DNA of 64,000 nucleotides from the NCBI RefSeq assembly GCF_030817415.1, contig NZ_JAUSZI010000002.1, positions 8,246,001-8,310,000 on the forward strand. The letters run 5' to 3'. Source of the DNA: Streptomyces umbrinus (GTDB taxonomy: Bacteria; Actinomycetota; Actinomycetes; Streptomycetales; Streptomycetaceae). Positions 26,998 through 36,512 of this stretch are shown in pieces (positions within the stretch are counted from its first letter, which is position 1; each line of letters begins with the position of its first letter). The notes under the pieces are model-generated. The model was not told the DNA's origin, ran no database searches, and saw nothing but the letters and a program-made list of their open reading frames with translations. The position numbers were made by a program, and so were the translations under genes.

Positions 26998-28263
26998 GTG
27001 AACCGAAGTGTCGCAATCACCGGGATAGGCGTTGTCGCGCCGGGTGGGGTGGGCAAGAAGGCGTTCTGGGATCTCCTGGTCTCGGGCCGCACCGCCACCC
27101 GCACCATCTCCTTCTTCGACCCCTCCCGCTTCCGCTCACAGGTCGCCGCCGAAGTCGACTTCGATCCGCAGCGGTCCGGGCTCAGCCCGCGGGAGGCGAG
27201 GCGGCTGGACCGGGCCGCGCAGTTCGCCGTCGTCAGCGCCAGGGAGTGCATGGCGGACAGCGGCCTCGAATTCGTGGAACTCGATCCGCACCGCACCGGG
27301 GTGAGCGTCGGCAGCGCCGTCGGCGGCACCACGGGACTGGAACGCGAATACCTCGTCCTCAGCGACAGCGGCCGGCTGTGGGAGGTGGACAGCGACTATG
27401 TCTCGCCCCACCTCTTCGATGCCTTCGTGCCCAGTTCCCTGGCGGCCGAGGTGGCATGGACCGTGGGCGCCGAAGGCCCCGCCACGGTCGTCTCCACCGG
27501 CTGCACCTCCGGGCTGGACTCCGTGGGTTACGCGCGTGACCTCATCGCCGAGGGCACCGTCGACGTCATGATCGCCGGGGCGGCCGACACCCCGATCTCG
27601 CCGATCGCCGTCTCCTGCTTCGACGCCATCAAGGCCACCACGCCCCGCAACGACGACCCCGAGCACGCCTCCCGGCCCTTCGACCGCACCCGCAACGGCT
27701 TCGTACTCGCCGAGGGCGCCGCGATGTTCGTCCTGGAGGAACTGGAGCACGCGCGGGCCCGGGGCGCCCATGTCTACGGGGTCATCGGCGGCTACGCCAC
27801 CCGCTGCAACGCGTACCACATGACGGGTCTGCGGCCGGACGGCCACGAGATGGCCGAGGCCATCCGGCACTCGCTGGACCAGGCGCGGCTCAACCCCGAC
27901 CTCGTCGACTACGTCAACGCGCACGGCTCGGGCACCAAGCAGAACGACCGGCACGAGACGGCCGCCTTCAAGGAGACCCTCGGGCAGCACGCCTACGAGG
28001 TGCCGATCAGTTCCATCAAGTCCATGGTCGGGCACTCCCTGGGCGCCATCGGCTCCATCGAGATCGCCGCCTGCGCGCTGGCCATGGAGAACGGTGCCGT
28101 TCCCCCCACGGCCAACCTTCACGAGCCCGATCCCGAATGCGACCTGGACTACGTACCGAACGAGGCCCGGGAGCACGGCGTGGACGCCGTCCTCAGCGTG
28201 GGCAGCGGCTTCGGCGGCTTCCAGTCCGCCATGGTCATCACCCGAGAGGAAACCACGCGATGA
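26998..28263 (+). CDS. Type II polyketide ketosynthase alpha subunit
   Basis: This 421-residue KS-alpha has catalytic Cys169 in STGCTSGLD, a His in [11 protein letters not shown] and a His in [10 protein letters not shown]. It condenses malonyl-ACP units as a heterodimer with the chain length factor. The GTG at 26998 follows an AGGGG sequence. The stop overlaps the CLF start (ATGA), giving equal translation of the two subunits. It heads the core operon KS-CLF-ACP-KR-ARO/CYC-cyclase. Confidence 0.95.
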   Translation: MNRSVAITGIGVVAPGGVGKKAFWDLLVSGRTATRTISFFDPSRFRSQVAAEVDFDPQRSGLSPREARRLDRAAQFAVVSARECMADSGLEFVELDPHRTGVSVGSAVGGTTGLEREYLVLSDSGRLWEVDSDYVSPHLFDAFVPSSLAAEVAWTVGAEGPATVVSTGCTSGLDSVGYARDLIAEGTVDVMIAGAADTPISPIAVSCFDAIKATTPRNDDPEHASRPFDRTRNGFVLAEGAAMFVLEELEHARARGAHVYGVIGGYATRCNAYHMTGLRPDGHEMAEAIRHSLDQARLNPDLVDYVNAHGSGTKQNDRHETAAFKETLGQHAYEVPISSIKSMVGHSLGAIGSIEIAACALAMENGAVPPTANLHEPDPECDLDYVPNEAREHGVDAVLSVGSGFGGFQSAMVITREETTR

Positions 28264-29546
28264 CACTGGCCACTCCCGCGGCCCAGGAGACCCCTGAGCG
28301 CACCGGGCGGCCGACCGCCGTCATCACCGGCATCGGCGTCGCCGCCCCCAACGGCCTCGGCACCGAGCAGTGGTGGCAGTCCACGCTGCAAGGCACGAGT
28401 GGTATCGGGCCGGTCGTCGACTACGACGCCTCGCGCTACCCGTCCCGGCTGGTCGGGCGGATCGCGGGGTTCGAAGCGGCCGAGCACATCCCGGGCCGAC
28501 TGCTGCCGCAGACCGACCGGGTGACCCGGCTGGCCCTCGTCGCGGGGGCCGAGGCGCTGGCCGACGCCGACGCGAACCCCGCCGAACTGGCGGAACAGGA
28601 CGGATACGGCGAGTACGGCTGCGGCGTGGTCACCTCCAACGCCACCGGTGGATTCGAGTTCACCCACCGGGAGATCCGCAAACTGTGGACCCAGGGCCCG
28701 CAGCAGGTCAGCGTCTACGAGTCCTTCGCCTGGTTCTACGCGGTCAACACCGGCCAGCTCTCCATCCGCCACAAACTGCGCGGACCCAGCGGCGTCCTCG
28801 TCTCCGAACAGGCGGGCGGACTCGACGCCATCGGCCAGTCCCGTCGCACACTGCGGCAGGGCGTCAAGCTCTCGCTGACCGGCGGCATGGACTCCTCCCT
28901 CGACCCCTGGGGCCTGGTCTCCCACCTCGCGAGCGGCCGGCTCTCCCGCTCCGACGACCCCGCCACCGCCTACCTGCCCTTCGACACCCGCGCCGCCGGT
29001 CAAGTGCCGGGCGAGGGGGGCGCGATGCTCGTACTGGAGGAGGAGACGGCGGCCCGTGCGCGCGGGGCCCGGGTGTACGGCGAGATCGCCGGATACGCGG
29101 CCACCTTCTCGCCCCGGCCGGGTTCCGGACGCCCTCCCGGTCTCGAACGCGCCGCACGACTCGCCCTCGCCGACAGCGGGCTGGGCGTCGAGGACGTGGA
29201 CGTGGTCTTCGCCGACGCCGCGGGACTGCCCACGGCCGACGACGAAGAGGCCGCGGCACTGCGCGCCCTCTTCGGCCCCTACGGTGTGCCGGTCACCGCC
29301 CCCAAGACCCTCACGGGCCGGCTGTTCGGCGGTGGGGCCCCGCTCGACGTGGCCGCCGCCCTGCTCGCCCTGCGCGACGGCGTCATCCCGCCCACCGCGG
29401 GCATCGACCGCCCCGTTCCCGAGCACCGGCTCGACCTGGTGCGCGACACACCCCGCCAGGCGCCGCTGCGCACCGCGCTGGTGCTGGCGCGCGGCCACGG
29501 CGGCTTCAACGCCGCGGTCGTGGTCCGCTCGCCCGAGACCGCCTGA
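28260..29546 (+). CDS. Chain length factor (ketosynthase beta subunit)
   Basis: This 428-residue KS homologue has Gln184 ([11 protein letters not shown]) where KS-alpha has its cysteine, which defines a CLF. It shapes the polyketide channel and sets the number of condensations. Chain length cannot be read safely from the sequence, but the accompanying ActIII/ActVII/ActIV-type enzymes fit an octaketide- to nonaketide-sized product. The ATG overlaps the KS-alpha stop. Confidence 0.93.
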   Translation: MTLATPAAQETPERTGRPTAVITGIGVAAPNGLGTEQWWQSTLQGTSGIGPVVDYDASRYPSRLVGRIAGFEAAEHIPGRLLPQTDRVTRLALVAGAEALADADANPAELAEQDGYGEYGCGVVTSNATGGFEFTHREIRKLWTQGPQQVSVYESFAWFYAVNTGQLSIRHKLRGPSGVLVSEQAGGLDAIGQSRRTLRQGVKLSLTGGMDSSLDPWGLVSHLASGRLSRSDDPATAYLPFDTRAAGQVPGEGGAMLVLEEETAARARGARVYGEIAGYAATFSPRPGSGRPPGLERAARLALADSGLGVEDVDVVFADAAGLPTADDEEAAALRALFGPYGVPVTAPKTLTGRLFGGGAPLDVAAALLALRDGVIPPTAGIDRPVPEHRLDLVRDTPRQAPLRTALVLARGHGGFNAAVVVRSPETA

Positions 29547-29620
29547 CCTCCGCTTTCCACTGGCATCACCTCACCCCCACCCCCACCCCCATCCGATTCC
29601 GTACGCGAGGAGTTCACCTC

Positions 29621-29875
29621 ATGACCATCACCCTCGACGACCTGGTCCTCGTGCTCACCGAGTGCGCCGGCGCCGACGACGACGTCACGCTCACCGGCCA
29701 GAACCTGGACCTGCCCTTCACCGACCTCGGCTACGACTCGCTGGCGCTGCTGGAGACGGCGGCCCTGATGAAGCACCGGTTCGGGGTCGAGCTCACCGAC
29801 GAGGAGGTCACCGGGATCGAGACGCCCCGGGAGTTCCTCGACCGGGTCAACCACGCCGCGGCCCAGGCCGCCTGA
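29621..29875 (+). CDS. Acyl carrier protein (minimal PKS)
   Basis: This 84-residue ACP has LGYDSLALLE with Ser40 as the phosphopantetheine site. It lies directly after KS-alpha/CLF, the standard minimal-PKS order. The ATG follows GCGAGGAG. A C/A-rich stretch lies between CLF and this gene. Confidence 0.92.
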   Translation: MTITLDDLVLVLTECAGADDDVTLTGQNLDLPFTDLGYDSLALLETAALMKHRFGVELTDEEVTGIETPREFLDRVNHAAAQAA

Positions 29876-29893
29876 GAGAACGGGCCCGACACC

Positions 29894-30685
29894 ATGGAGC
29901 AGGTACAGGCACCCCGGGGCACTGCCGTCGTCACCGGAGCGACCCGGGGCATCGGACGGTCCGTCGCGGCCTCCCTGGGCGCGCTCGGACACCCCGTCTA
30001 CCTCTGCGCCCGGGACGAGGAAGCCCTCACCCAGACCGTCAAGGAGCTCCAGGAGAGCGGTGTGACGGCCGACGGAACCGTGTGCGACGTGACCTCGGCG
30101 GAGAGCGTGCAGCGGTTCGTCCAGTCCGCCGTCGACCGGTTCGGTCCTGTGGAGGTCCTGGTGAACAACGCCGGGCGCAGCGGCGGCGGCGTCACCGCGG
30201 AGATCCCCGACGAGCTCTGGTTCGACGTCATCAACACCAACCTCAACAGCGTCTTCCTGGTCACCAAGCAGGTGCTGACCACCGGCCGGATGCGTGAGCT
30301 GAAGCGCGCCAGGATCGTCAGCATCGCCTCCACGGGCGGCAAGCAGGGCGTCGTGTTCGGCGCGCCCTACTCGGCCTCCAAACACGGCGTCGTCGGGTTC
30401 ACCAAGGCCCTCGGCCTCGAACTGGCCAAGAGCGGAATCACCGTCAACGCGGTCTGCCCCGGCTATGTGGAGACGCCCATGGCGGGCAACGTGCGCCAGC
30501 ACTACGCCCGTATCTGGAACACCACCGAGGACGAGGTCCTGGAGCGGTTCAACGCCAAGATCCCCCTCGGCCGCTACACCGACCCCGACGAGGTCGCCGC
30601 CATGGTGGCGTACCTGGTCTCGGACGCGGCGGCGGCCGTCACCGCGCAGGCGATCAACGTCTGCGGAGGCCTCGGAAACTACTGA
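29894..30685 (+). CDS. Polyketide ketoreductase (ActIII type)
   Basis: This 263-residue SDR has the NADPH motif TGATRGIG, NNAG, catalytic YSASK and the sequence CPGYVETPMA, all as in ActIII-type C-9 ketoreductases. It reduces the C-9 ketone of the nascent poly-beta-ketone and so fixes first-ring folding. It starts 18 nt after the ACP, in the same operon. Confidence 0.92.
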   Translation: MEQVQAPRGTAVVTGATRGIGRSVAASLGALGHPVYLCARDEEALTQTVKELQESGVTADGTVCDVTSAESVQRFVQSAVDRFGPVEVLVNNAGRSGGGVTAEIPDELWFDVINTNLNSVFLVTKQVLTTGRMRELKRARIVSIASTGGKQGVVFGAPYSASKHGVVGFTKALGLELAKSGITVNAVCPGYVETPMAGNVRQHYARIWNTTEDEVLERFNAKIPLGRYTDPDEVAAMVAYLVSDAAAAVTAQAINVCGGLGNY

Positions 30686-30690
30686 GCCGC

Positions 30691-30724
30691 CTCGCACATC
30701 ACTGAGATCTCGCACATCACTGAG
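30691..30724 (+). repeat. Two 16-bp direct repeats in the KR-aromatase gap
   Basis: CTCGCACATCACTGAG occurs at 30691-30706 and again at 30709-30724, an 18-bp period, just before the RBS of the aromatase gene. This could be a replication-slippage duplication or a regulatory direct repeat. Confidence 0.7.
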
Positions 30725-30742
30725 GTTGAGGAGAACCACCGC

Positions 30743-31738
30743 GTGGACACGGAGACGCACGAGAGGACCGCGGACAGCCCCACCCGCAGCGCCGAGCACG
30801 TGACCGAGCTGGCCGCGTCGGCCCGCCGCGCCTACGCGCTCATCGAGGACGTCGGCCGCTGGCCGCTGCTCTTCGCGCCCTGCATCTGGTCCCAGGAACT
30901 GGAACGCACCGGCGACATCCAGCGCATCAGGCTCTGGGCGGTCGTCGGCAACGGGGTGCGCAGCTGGACCTCGCGGCGCGTGCTCGACCCGGCGGGCAAC
31001 CGGATCGACTTCGCACAGGAGACCCCGGCCGCGCCGCTCACCGAGATGTCGGGTCACTGGCGGTTCCAGGACGCCTCGCCGGGCAGCCCCGGGCGGCTGG
31101 AACTGGGGCACCGGTGGACCACCGACGGCGATCCGGGCGCGGCCGACCGCATCGCCGCCGCGCTGGACTCCAACAGCACAGTAGAGATCGGGGCGCTCCG
31201 GTCCTGGGCGGAACGCCCCGAGGAGCCGGACGAGCTGATCCTGAGCTTCAGCGACGACGAACTCATAGCCGCGCCGGCAGCGGAGGTCTACGACTTCCTG
31301 TACCGCGCCGATCTGTGGCCCGAGCGGCTGCCGCACGTGGCCGGGCTCGACCTGGAGACCACCCCGGCGGAGGCCGCCACCGCGGGCGCCGAGGTGCAGA
31401 CGATGGACATGGAGACCTCCGCCGCGGACGGCAGCAAGCACACCACCCAGTCGGTGCGGCTGTGCTTCGAGGGCGAGCGGATCGTCTACAAGCAGACCAC
31501 CCCGCCGCGCGGACTGCTGGCCCACTCCGGCGAGTGGCTCTTCAGCAGCGGTCCTGAGGGCACCCTGGTCACCGCCCGGCACACGGTGGCCCTCGATCCC
31601 GCCGCCGTGGAGAGCGTCTTCGGACCGGGCACCACCATCGCCCAGGCCCTCCTCAGGGCCCGGGACATCATCGGCGCCAACAGCCGGGGCACCCTTCGGA
31701 CGGCCCGGAGCCATCTCGGGCAGGGGGCCGCCGCGTGA
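30743..31738 (+). CDS. Didomain aromatase/cyclase (ActVII-like)
   Basis: This 331-residue protein has two START/Bet v1-like halves (START domains, about 15-160 and 170-320), each with the LFAPCIWSQE- or RLPHVAGLD-type helix-grip pattern. Didomain enzymes aromatise the first ring of C-9-reduced polyketides, matching the ActIII-type reductase next to it. The start is a GTG with GGAG upstream. The stop overlaps the next GTG. Confidence 0.9.
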   Translation: MDTETHERTADSPTRSAEHVTELAASARRAYALIEDVGRWPLLFAPCIWSQELERTGDIQRIRLWAVVGNGVRSWTSRRVLDPAGNRIDFAQETPAAPLTEMSGHWRFQDASPGSPGRLELGHRWTTDGDPGAADRIAAALDSNSTVEIGALRSWAERPEEPDELILSFSDDELIAAPAAEVYDFLYRADLWPERLPHVAGLDLETTPAEAATAGAEVQTMDMETSAADGSKHTTQSVRLCFEGERIVYKQTTPPRGLLAHSGEWLFSSGPEGTLVTARHTVALDPAAVESVFGPGTTIAQALLRARDIIGANSRGTLRTARSHLGQGAAA

Positions 31739-32685
31739 GTGGCCGCACCGTGACCGGGGCCCGGACCGCCACCCCGGGAAGGCTGGAAGAGCTGGCGGAC
31801 GGCGTGTTCGCGTACATCCAGCCCGACGGCGGCTGGTGCGTCAGCAACGCGGGCATCCTGCTGGAACCGGGGCGGGGCGGCGGACCCGTGCTGGTGGACA
31901 CGGCCGCCACCCACGAGCGGGCGCGGGCCATGCGGGCCGCCCTCGGCGGGCTCACGCCCGAGTCCCCGCGGCTGATCGTCAACACCCATTTCCACGGCGA
32001 CCACACCTTCGGCAACGCCGTACTGGCGGGCCCGGGCACCGTCGTCGTCGCGCACGAGCGCACCCGTACGGAGATGGCGGCCGCCGGACTCGGTCTGACC
32101 GCGCTGTGGCCCGACGTCGAGTGGGGCGGCATCGAGTTGATGCTGCCCGACCTGACGTACCGCCAGGGGCTCACCCTCCACCAGGGGGAGCGCCGGATCG
32201 AGCTGATCCACCCGGGCCCCGCGCACACCACCAACGACACGCTGGTGTGGCTGCCCGAGGAGCGCGTGCTGTTCGCCGGCGACGTCGTGCTTCCCGGCTG
32301 TACGCCGTTCGTGCTGATGGGCTCCGTCGCCGGGTCCCTCGCCGCCCTGGAACTCCTGCGGAAGCTGGACCCGCTGACCGTTGTCGGCGGCCACGGACCC
32401 GTCAGCGGCCCCGAGGCGCTGACACAGACCGAGGAGTACTTCCACTGGCTGACGGAACTTGCCGCCAAGGGCAGGGCGGCGGGACTCACCCCCCTCCAGC
32501 TCGCCCGCGAGACGGGACCCGGTCCCTACGGCGACCTGCGCGATCCCGAGCGGTTGCCGGCCAACCTGCACCGGGCCTACGCGGAACTGGCCGGCGAAGA
32601 GCTCGGCAGCGCCCTCGACGTCGTGTCGGTCTTCGGCGAGATGGTCGAGTACAACGGGGGTGTACTTCCCCTCTCCCACGCCTGA
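31735..32685 (+). CDS. Metallo-beta-lactamase-fold second-ring cyclase (ActIV-like)
   Basis: This 316-residue protein has the zinc motif NTHFHGDHT, a third ligand in HPGPAHTTND, FAGDVV and GGHGPVSG. In actinorhodin-type pathways this family closes the second ring and releases the chain from ACP. The GTG start overlaps the aromatase stop (GTGA). It is the last gene of the core operon, followed by a strong terminator. Confidence 0.88.
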   Translation: MSGRTVTGARTATPGRLEELADGVFAYIQPDGGWCVSNAGILLEPGRGGGPVLVDTAATHERARAMRAALGGLTPESPRLIVNTHFHGDHTFGNAVLAGPGTVVVAHERTRTEMAAAGLGLTALWPDVEWGGIELMLPDLTYRQGLTLHQGERRIELIHPGPAHTTNDTLVWLPEERVLFAGDVVLPGCTPFVLMGSVAGSLAALELLRKLDPLTVVGGHGPVSGPEALTQTEEYFHWLTELAAKGRAAGLTPLQLARETGPGPYGDLRDPERLPANLHRAYAELAGEELGSALDVVSVFGEMVEYNGGVLPLSHA

Positions 32686-32774
32686 GAGCCGTACTGGCAG
32701 CACAACTCGGCGCGGCGGTGGTGAATTCACCACCGCCGCGCCGACGCGTCCCACATCCCGCCCGAACTGCCGTG

Positions 32775-32817
32775 ACAGAGCCGGCCGGCCCCGTCTCCCG
32801 GGGCCGGCCGGCTCTGT
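32775..32817. terminator. Bidirectional terminator between convergent genes
   Basis: A perfect 19-bp stem (32775-32793 with 32799-32817) and a TCTCC loop lie between the cyclase stop and the oppositely directed monooxygenase stop. Confidence 0.85.
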
Positions 32818-32833
32818 CCGCGTTGCGTGGCCG

Positions 32834-33976
32834 CTACCGCGCCGCTGCCGGACCGCTGGTCTGCGTGGTCTCCGTGGTCCACAGCCGTCCCTCGGCGTAG
32901 GCGAGCGCCGCCGATTCGAACTGGAGCGCCACGTGGGTGGCCGAGGTGTTGACGTCCCGCCAGTAACGCTGCAGCGGGGCGCTCTCCCCGTAACCCGTGG
33001 TGCCGCCGTTCGCCGCGAGCCGGTTGACCGCGGAGGCCAGCATCCGTACCGACAGGGCGGTGTCGCGCAGATTGCGCCGGGTCTGCTCGGGAGTCACCTC
33101 CGCGCCCAGGTCGGCGACGCGCGCGCACCGCTCCAGGAGCAGCCGTGCGGCGTCCGTCTCACCGGCCGAGTGGGCCAGCACGCCGGCGAGCGCCTCGCGG
33201 CTGGGGCCCGGCGCCTGGGGCCGCAGGAGTACGGAGCGCGCCTTGACCACCGCGTAGGCCGACCACTGGCCGAGCGCGCCCTCGGCGGCGCCAAGGAGCG
33301 GCCCGGCGAAGGAGAGACCGTTGGCAGCTTCCAGCGGCACGGTGTGACAGGCCGCCGTGGACGCCGTGGGGCGGCCCGTCAGCAGGTCGGCCCGGGCGAA
33401 GGCGCGCCGCTCGGGAACGAACACGTCGGAGGCGACCACCGTGTGGCTGCCGGTGGCCCGCATGCCGACGCTCTCCCAGCTCTCCACGACCTCCACCTCG
33501 TCCCGGGGAACCGCGAAGACCCGGGGCCCGGCCCCGTCGGGCAGCGTGCCGCAGAGCAGCAGCCAGTCCGCGTACGCGACGGCGCTGATGTAGGGCCAGC
33601 GCCCGGACAGTGTCCAGCCGCCGGCCGCGGGGGCGGCCTTCCCGAAGGGGGAGAGGGAGCCGACGACGAGCGCGTCGGGCCCCTGCGCCCACACCTCCCG
33701 GTAGCCCTCGGCGGGCAGATACGCCGCCATCCGGCCCAGGTTGGCAGCGAGCGAGGCGCACCAGGCGGTGGCGGGGCAGGCGGCGCCGACCCGCGCCACC
33801 GCCTCGGTGAGCTCCGCGAAGGTGCCCTCGGAGCCGCCGCACTCCCGGGGTACGAAGTGCCGGGCGAAGCCGGCCTCGACCAGCAGTTTGACCACGTCGG
33901 GGTCGAGCTTGCGGGCCTCCTCGGCCCCTCGCGCGGATTCGGCGGCCTGTTGGGCCAGTTCCTCGGTGTCCAGCAT
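32834..33976 (-). CDS. ActVA-ORF5-like FMNH2-dependent monooxygenase (acyl-CoA dehydrogenase fold)
   Basis: This 380-residue protein has the acyl-CoA-dehydrogenase fold of two-component flavin hydroxylases: FVPRECGGSEGTFAEL near residue 40, CPATAWCASLAANLG, a WTLSGRWPYISAV flavin-domain motif and GMRATGSHTVVASDVFVP. Such enzymes use reduced FMN from a separate reductase to hydroxylate phenolic polyketides, as ActVA-5 does. The matching reductase is at 49323. The ATG at 33976 has GGGAGG upstream and is preferred to an ATG 15 nt earlier. It lies 77 nt downstream of the tetR gene. Confidence 0.85.
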   Translation of the reverse strand: MLDTEELAQQAAESARGAEEARKLDPDVVKLLVEAGFARHFVPRECGGSEGTFAELTEAVARVGAACPATAWCASLAANLGRMAAYLPAEGYREVWAQGPDALVVGSLSPFGKAAPAAGGWTLSGRWPYISAVAYADWLLLCGTLPDGAGPRVFAVPRDEVEVVESWESVGMRATGSHTVVASDVFVPERRAFARADLLTGRPTASTAACHTVPLEAANGLSFAGPLLGAAEGALGQWSAYAVVKARSVLLRPQAPGPSREALAGVLAHSAGETDAARLLLERCARVADLGAEVTPEQTRRNLRDTALSVRMLASAVNRLAANGGTTGYGESAPLQRYWRDVNTSATHVALQFESAALAYAEGRLWTTETTQTSGPAAAR

Positions 33977-34053
33977 CCTTGCGCCTCCCATGGACCGCGT
34001 CGTGCGGGGAAGCAGCCGTGGGCATGGACGTCGCGCTCCAGGCGGCCATGCCG

Positions 34054-34740
34054 TCAGCGGCGTGCGTTCGCGCACCCGTCGTCCGCCACGGTCCCGGCCT
34101 CCGCTGGAAGGCGGCTGGAGGTCGGCTCGACAGCGGCCGCCGTCACCGCTCCCGACTCCAGCGTGCTGCGCAGGAGCTGGTCGAAGCCGGCCTTGATCCG
34201 CTCCGGCGAGAAGCCCCTGACCCGGCACTGGTGGTCGATCAGGCTGGGCGCGAAGGGGGCCAGCAGCGCGTCCGCCAGAAAGTCCGCGTCGGCATCCGGG
34301 CGCAGCTCGGCGATCAGCCGGCCGGCGTGCGCGTGCTGAAAGTCGTAGGAGGCGCTGAGGTAACGCGCGGGCGGCGAACTGGACTCGGCGAGCAGCAGCA
34401 GTTCCCGCTGCCCGACGGAGAGGTCGACGAGCGCGTGCAGGAAGGCACGCAGCCGGTCACCGGCGTCGGCCCGCGGCCCCAAGGGAGGCGGGCCCTCCAC
34501 CACCCGGGCCCGGAACAGCTGATGCTGTTCCTCCAGGAGCGCGAAGACCAGTCCGGCGCGGTCGCCGAAGCGGCGGTAGACCGTGCCCACGCCCACGTCC
34601 GCCGCCCGGGCCACTTCGTCGAGGGAGAGCCGCTCAGCGGCTCCGGCGGCCACCAGACGGGCGGCCGCGGCCAGGATCTTCTGTCGGTTGCGCACCGCGT
34701 CGGCGCGTTCGGATGGGGCTGCGGCCATGGCCGTGAGCAT
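34054..34740 (-). CDS. TetR-family regulator
   Basis: This 228-residue protein has an N-terminal helix-turn-helix (LSLDEVARAADVGVGTVYRRFGD, abbreviated core) and a C-terminal ligand domain rich in Leu/Ala helices. The ATG at 34740 has GAGAGGGG 7 nt upstream. It is divergent from the F420-type oxidoreductase gene and upstream of the monooxygenase gene, so it probably controls these tailoring genes through the inverted repeat in the 123-nt gap. Confidence 0.87.
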   Translation of the reverse strand: MLTAMAAAPSERADAVRNRQKILAAAARLVAAGAAERLSLDEVARAADVGVGTVYRRFGDRAGLVFALLEEQHQLFRARVVEGPPPLGPRADAGDRLRAFLHALVDLSVGQRELLLLAESSSPPARYLSASYDFQHAHAGRLIAELRPDADADFLADALLAPFAPSLIDHQCRVRGFSPERIKAGFDQLLRSTLESGAVTAAAVEPTSSRLPAEAGTVADDGCANARR

Positions 34741-34783
34741 AGTTCGGCCCCTCTCCAGTGGCGTACGAGGTCGTTGCTTGCGA

Positions 34784-34840
34784 TACGGAAGTCTCTCCGC
34801 TTAGGCTCGGCGCGCGTACCGATATGGAGAAGTTTCCGTT
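34784..34840. promoter_or_regulatory. Inverted repeat in the tetR/oxidoreductase divergent promoter
   Basis: TACGGAAGTCTCTCCG (34784-34799) is imperfectly repeated in inverted orientation at 34823-34840 (TATGGAGAAGTTTCCGTT). The arms are about 23 nt apart, between two divergent starts. It is a candidate TetR operator. Confidence 0.45.
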
Positions 34841-34863
34841 TGTCTCGCCGAGAGGAAGTCCCC

Positions 34864-35331
34864 GTGGCTGCTGACCAGTTCGACCCCGCGCCCACCACCC
34901 CCGCCGAAGGAGACCCGGGCAGTTACAACCTCCCGGTCATGCAGGAGTTCCGGCAGAACGGCGGCAAGGTCGGCGGTCCGTTCGAGGGCGGTTCGCTCAT
35001 CCTGCTCACCACCAAGGGCGCGAAGTCCGGCGTGGTGCGCACGGTGCCCACGCTCTTCTTCGCCCAGGCCGACGGCAGCCTGCTGATCTTCGGCAGCAAC
35101 GGCGGGGCGGACACCCACCCCGCCTGGTTCCACAACATCAAGGTGAATCCCCGGGTGACCGTCGAGACCGGCCAGGAGACCTACTCGGCCATCGCGACCG
35201 AGGTGCCGGCCGGGAGCGAGGAGCGCGACCGCCTCTTCGCCGAGGCCGCCGCCGAGGTGCAGGCCTTCGCTGCCTACCAGGCCCAGACCGAACGGAAGAT
35301 CCCCCTGGTCATACTGAGCCGGAAGGACTGA
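34864..35331 (+). CDS. Deazaflavin (F420)-dependent Ddn-family oxidoreductase
   Basis: This 155-residue protein has the Ddn/nitroreductase-like split-barrel pattern: LLTTKGAKSGVVRTVPTLFF near residue 55, FGSNGGADTHPAWFHNIKVNP and TVETGQETYSAIATEV. The family binds coenzyme F420 and reduces quinones or enones. The GTG at 34864 follows GAGAGGAAG. It is 3 nt upstream of the aldo-keto reductase gene. With the cofC gene and the PPOX-type F420 gene nearby, it argues for an F420-dependent reduction in product formation. Confidence 0.85.
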   Translation: MAADQFDPAPTTPAEGDPGSYNLPVMQEFRQNGGKVGGPFEGGSLILLTTKGAKSGVVRTVPTLFFAQADGSLLIFGSNGGADTHPAWFHNIKVNPRVTVETGQETYSAIATEVPAGSEERDRLFAEAAAEVQAFAAYQAQTERKIPLVILSRKD

Positions 35332-35334
35332 GCC

Positions 35335-36399
35335 GTGCGCTACACGCTTCTCGGCAGGACCGGGGTCCGGATCTCCCGGCTGGCGCTGGGCACCATGACC
35401 TTCGGCGACGACTGGAAGCTCCCCGAGGCGACGCGCGCGCGGATCTTCGACCAGTACGCCGAGGCCGGCGGCAACTTCATCGACACCGCCGACGAGTACG
35501 GCGACGGATCGGCGGAGACGACGCTCGGCAAGCTGCTCGCCGGACGCCGCGACGAGTTCGTCCTCAGCACCAAGTACACGATGCAGACGCGGCCGGGTGA
35601 CCTGAACTCCGCGGGCAACCACCGGAAGAACCTGGTGCGTTCCCTGGAGGCGAGCCTGCGCCGGCTCGGCACGGACCACGTGGACATGCTGTGGGTGCAC
35701 GCCCGGGACACCCTCACCCCGGTGCCCGAGGTGATGCGGGCGCTGGACGACCAGGTGCGCGCGGGCAAGGTGCTCTACGTCGGGGTGTCCGACTGGCCCG
35801 CGTGGGAGGTGGCCCAGGCCAACACCCTGGCCGAACTGCGTGACTGGTCGCCCTTCGCGGGACTGCAGATCAGGTACAACCTGCTGGAGCGCACCGTCGA
35901 GCGTGAACTCCTCCCGATGGCCCACGCCTTCGACCTGCCGGTGTTCGCCTGGGGCCCGCTGGCCGACGGGCGGCTCACCGGCAAGTACCTGCGCTCCGAG
36001 GAGGGGCGGCTGGACCACGTGGCCTGGGGACAGGGCGGCACCGGCCCCGGCGACGACGTCGTCGAGGAGACCGTGCGGGTCGCCGAGGCCGCCGGAGTCA
36101 GCCCCGCCCAGGTGGCGCTGGCCTGGCTGCTGTCCCGGCCCGGAAACGTCGTGCCGATCCTCGGCGCCACCAAGCCCGAGCAGCTCGCCGACAACCTGGG
36201 GGCCGTCGACGCCGTGCTGCAGGACGACTGGCTGGCGGGCCTGGAACGGATCAGCCGCGTGGAGCCGGGCTTCCCGCACGACTTCCTGCGCTTCCCGGCC
36301 ATGCGGGACGCCATCTACGGCGACCGCTGGCAGCAGGTCGACGACCTGCGGACGACCGCGCGACGGGCGCCGGCCGACGACCGGTACGGGGCCGCCTGA
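35335..36399 (+). CDS. Aldo-keto reductase
   Basis: This 354-residue TIM-barrel protein has the AKR tetrad in DTADEYGDG (Asp, Tyr), LSTKYTMQ (Lys) and LWVHARD (His), with NADPH-binding sequence GATKPEQL near the end. It starts at a GTG right after the F420-type oxidoreductase gene. In alnumycin biosynthesis, an NADPH-dependent AKR (Aln4) performs the last step on the ribose-derived moiety. Because the C-ribosylation gene pair is also present here, this AKR is a candidate for the same job. A general redox role is possible. Confidence 0.85.
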   Translation: MRYTLLGRTGVRISRLALGTMTFGDDWKLPEATRARIFDQYAEAGGNFIDTADEYGDGSAETTLGKLLAGRRDEFVLSTKYTMQTRPGDLNSAGNHRKNLVRSLEASLRRLGTDHVDMLWVHARDTLTPVPEVMRALDDQVRAGKVLYVGVSDWPAWEVAQANTLAELRDWSPFAGLQIRYNLLERTVERELLPMAHAFDLPVFAWGPLADGRLTGKYLRSEEGRLDHVAWGQGGTGPGDDVVEETVRVAEAAGVSPAQVALAWLLSRPGNVVPILGATKPEQLADNLGAVDAVLQDDWLAGLERISRVEPGFPHDFLRFPAMRDAIYGDRWQQVDDLRTTARRAPADDRYGAA

Positions 36400-36428
36400 G
36401 CGCTCCACCGGAAGTACGGCGCCTCGAC

Positions 36429-36475
36429 CAACAGTGCGGCGGAGCGGCCAACCGGCCCGCTCCGCCGCACTGTTG
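36429..36475. terminator. Bidirectional terminator
   Basis: A perfect 19-bp stem (36429-36447 with 36457-36475) and a 9-nt loop lie between the convergent AKR and PPOX genes. Confidence 0.85.
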
Positions 36476-36512
36476 TGTCACCGCATCGGCCCCGGGAGGG
36501 ACACAGCGAGGG

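Noticed and set aside
29279..31714. 811-residue minus-strand open frame across the PKS core
   Set aside because: Covers five recognised polyketide genes in antisense and has shadow-frame composition.
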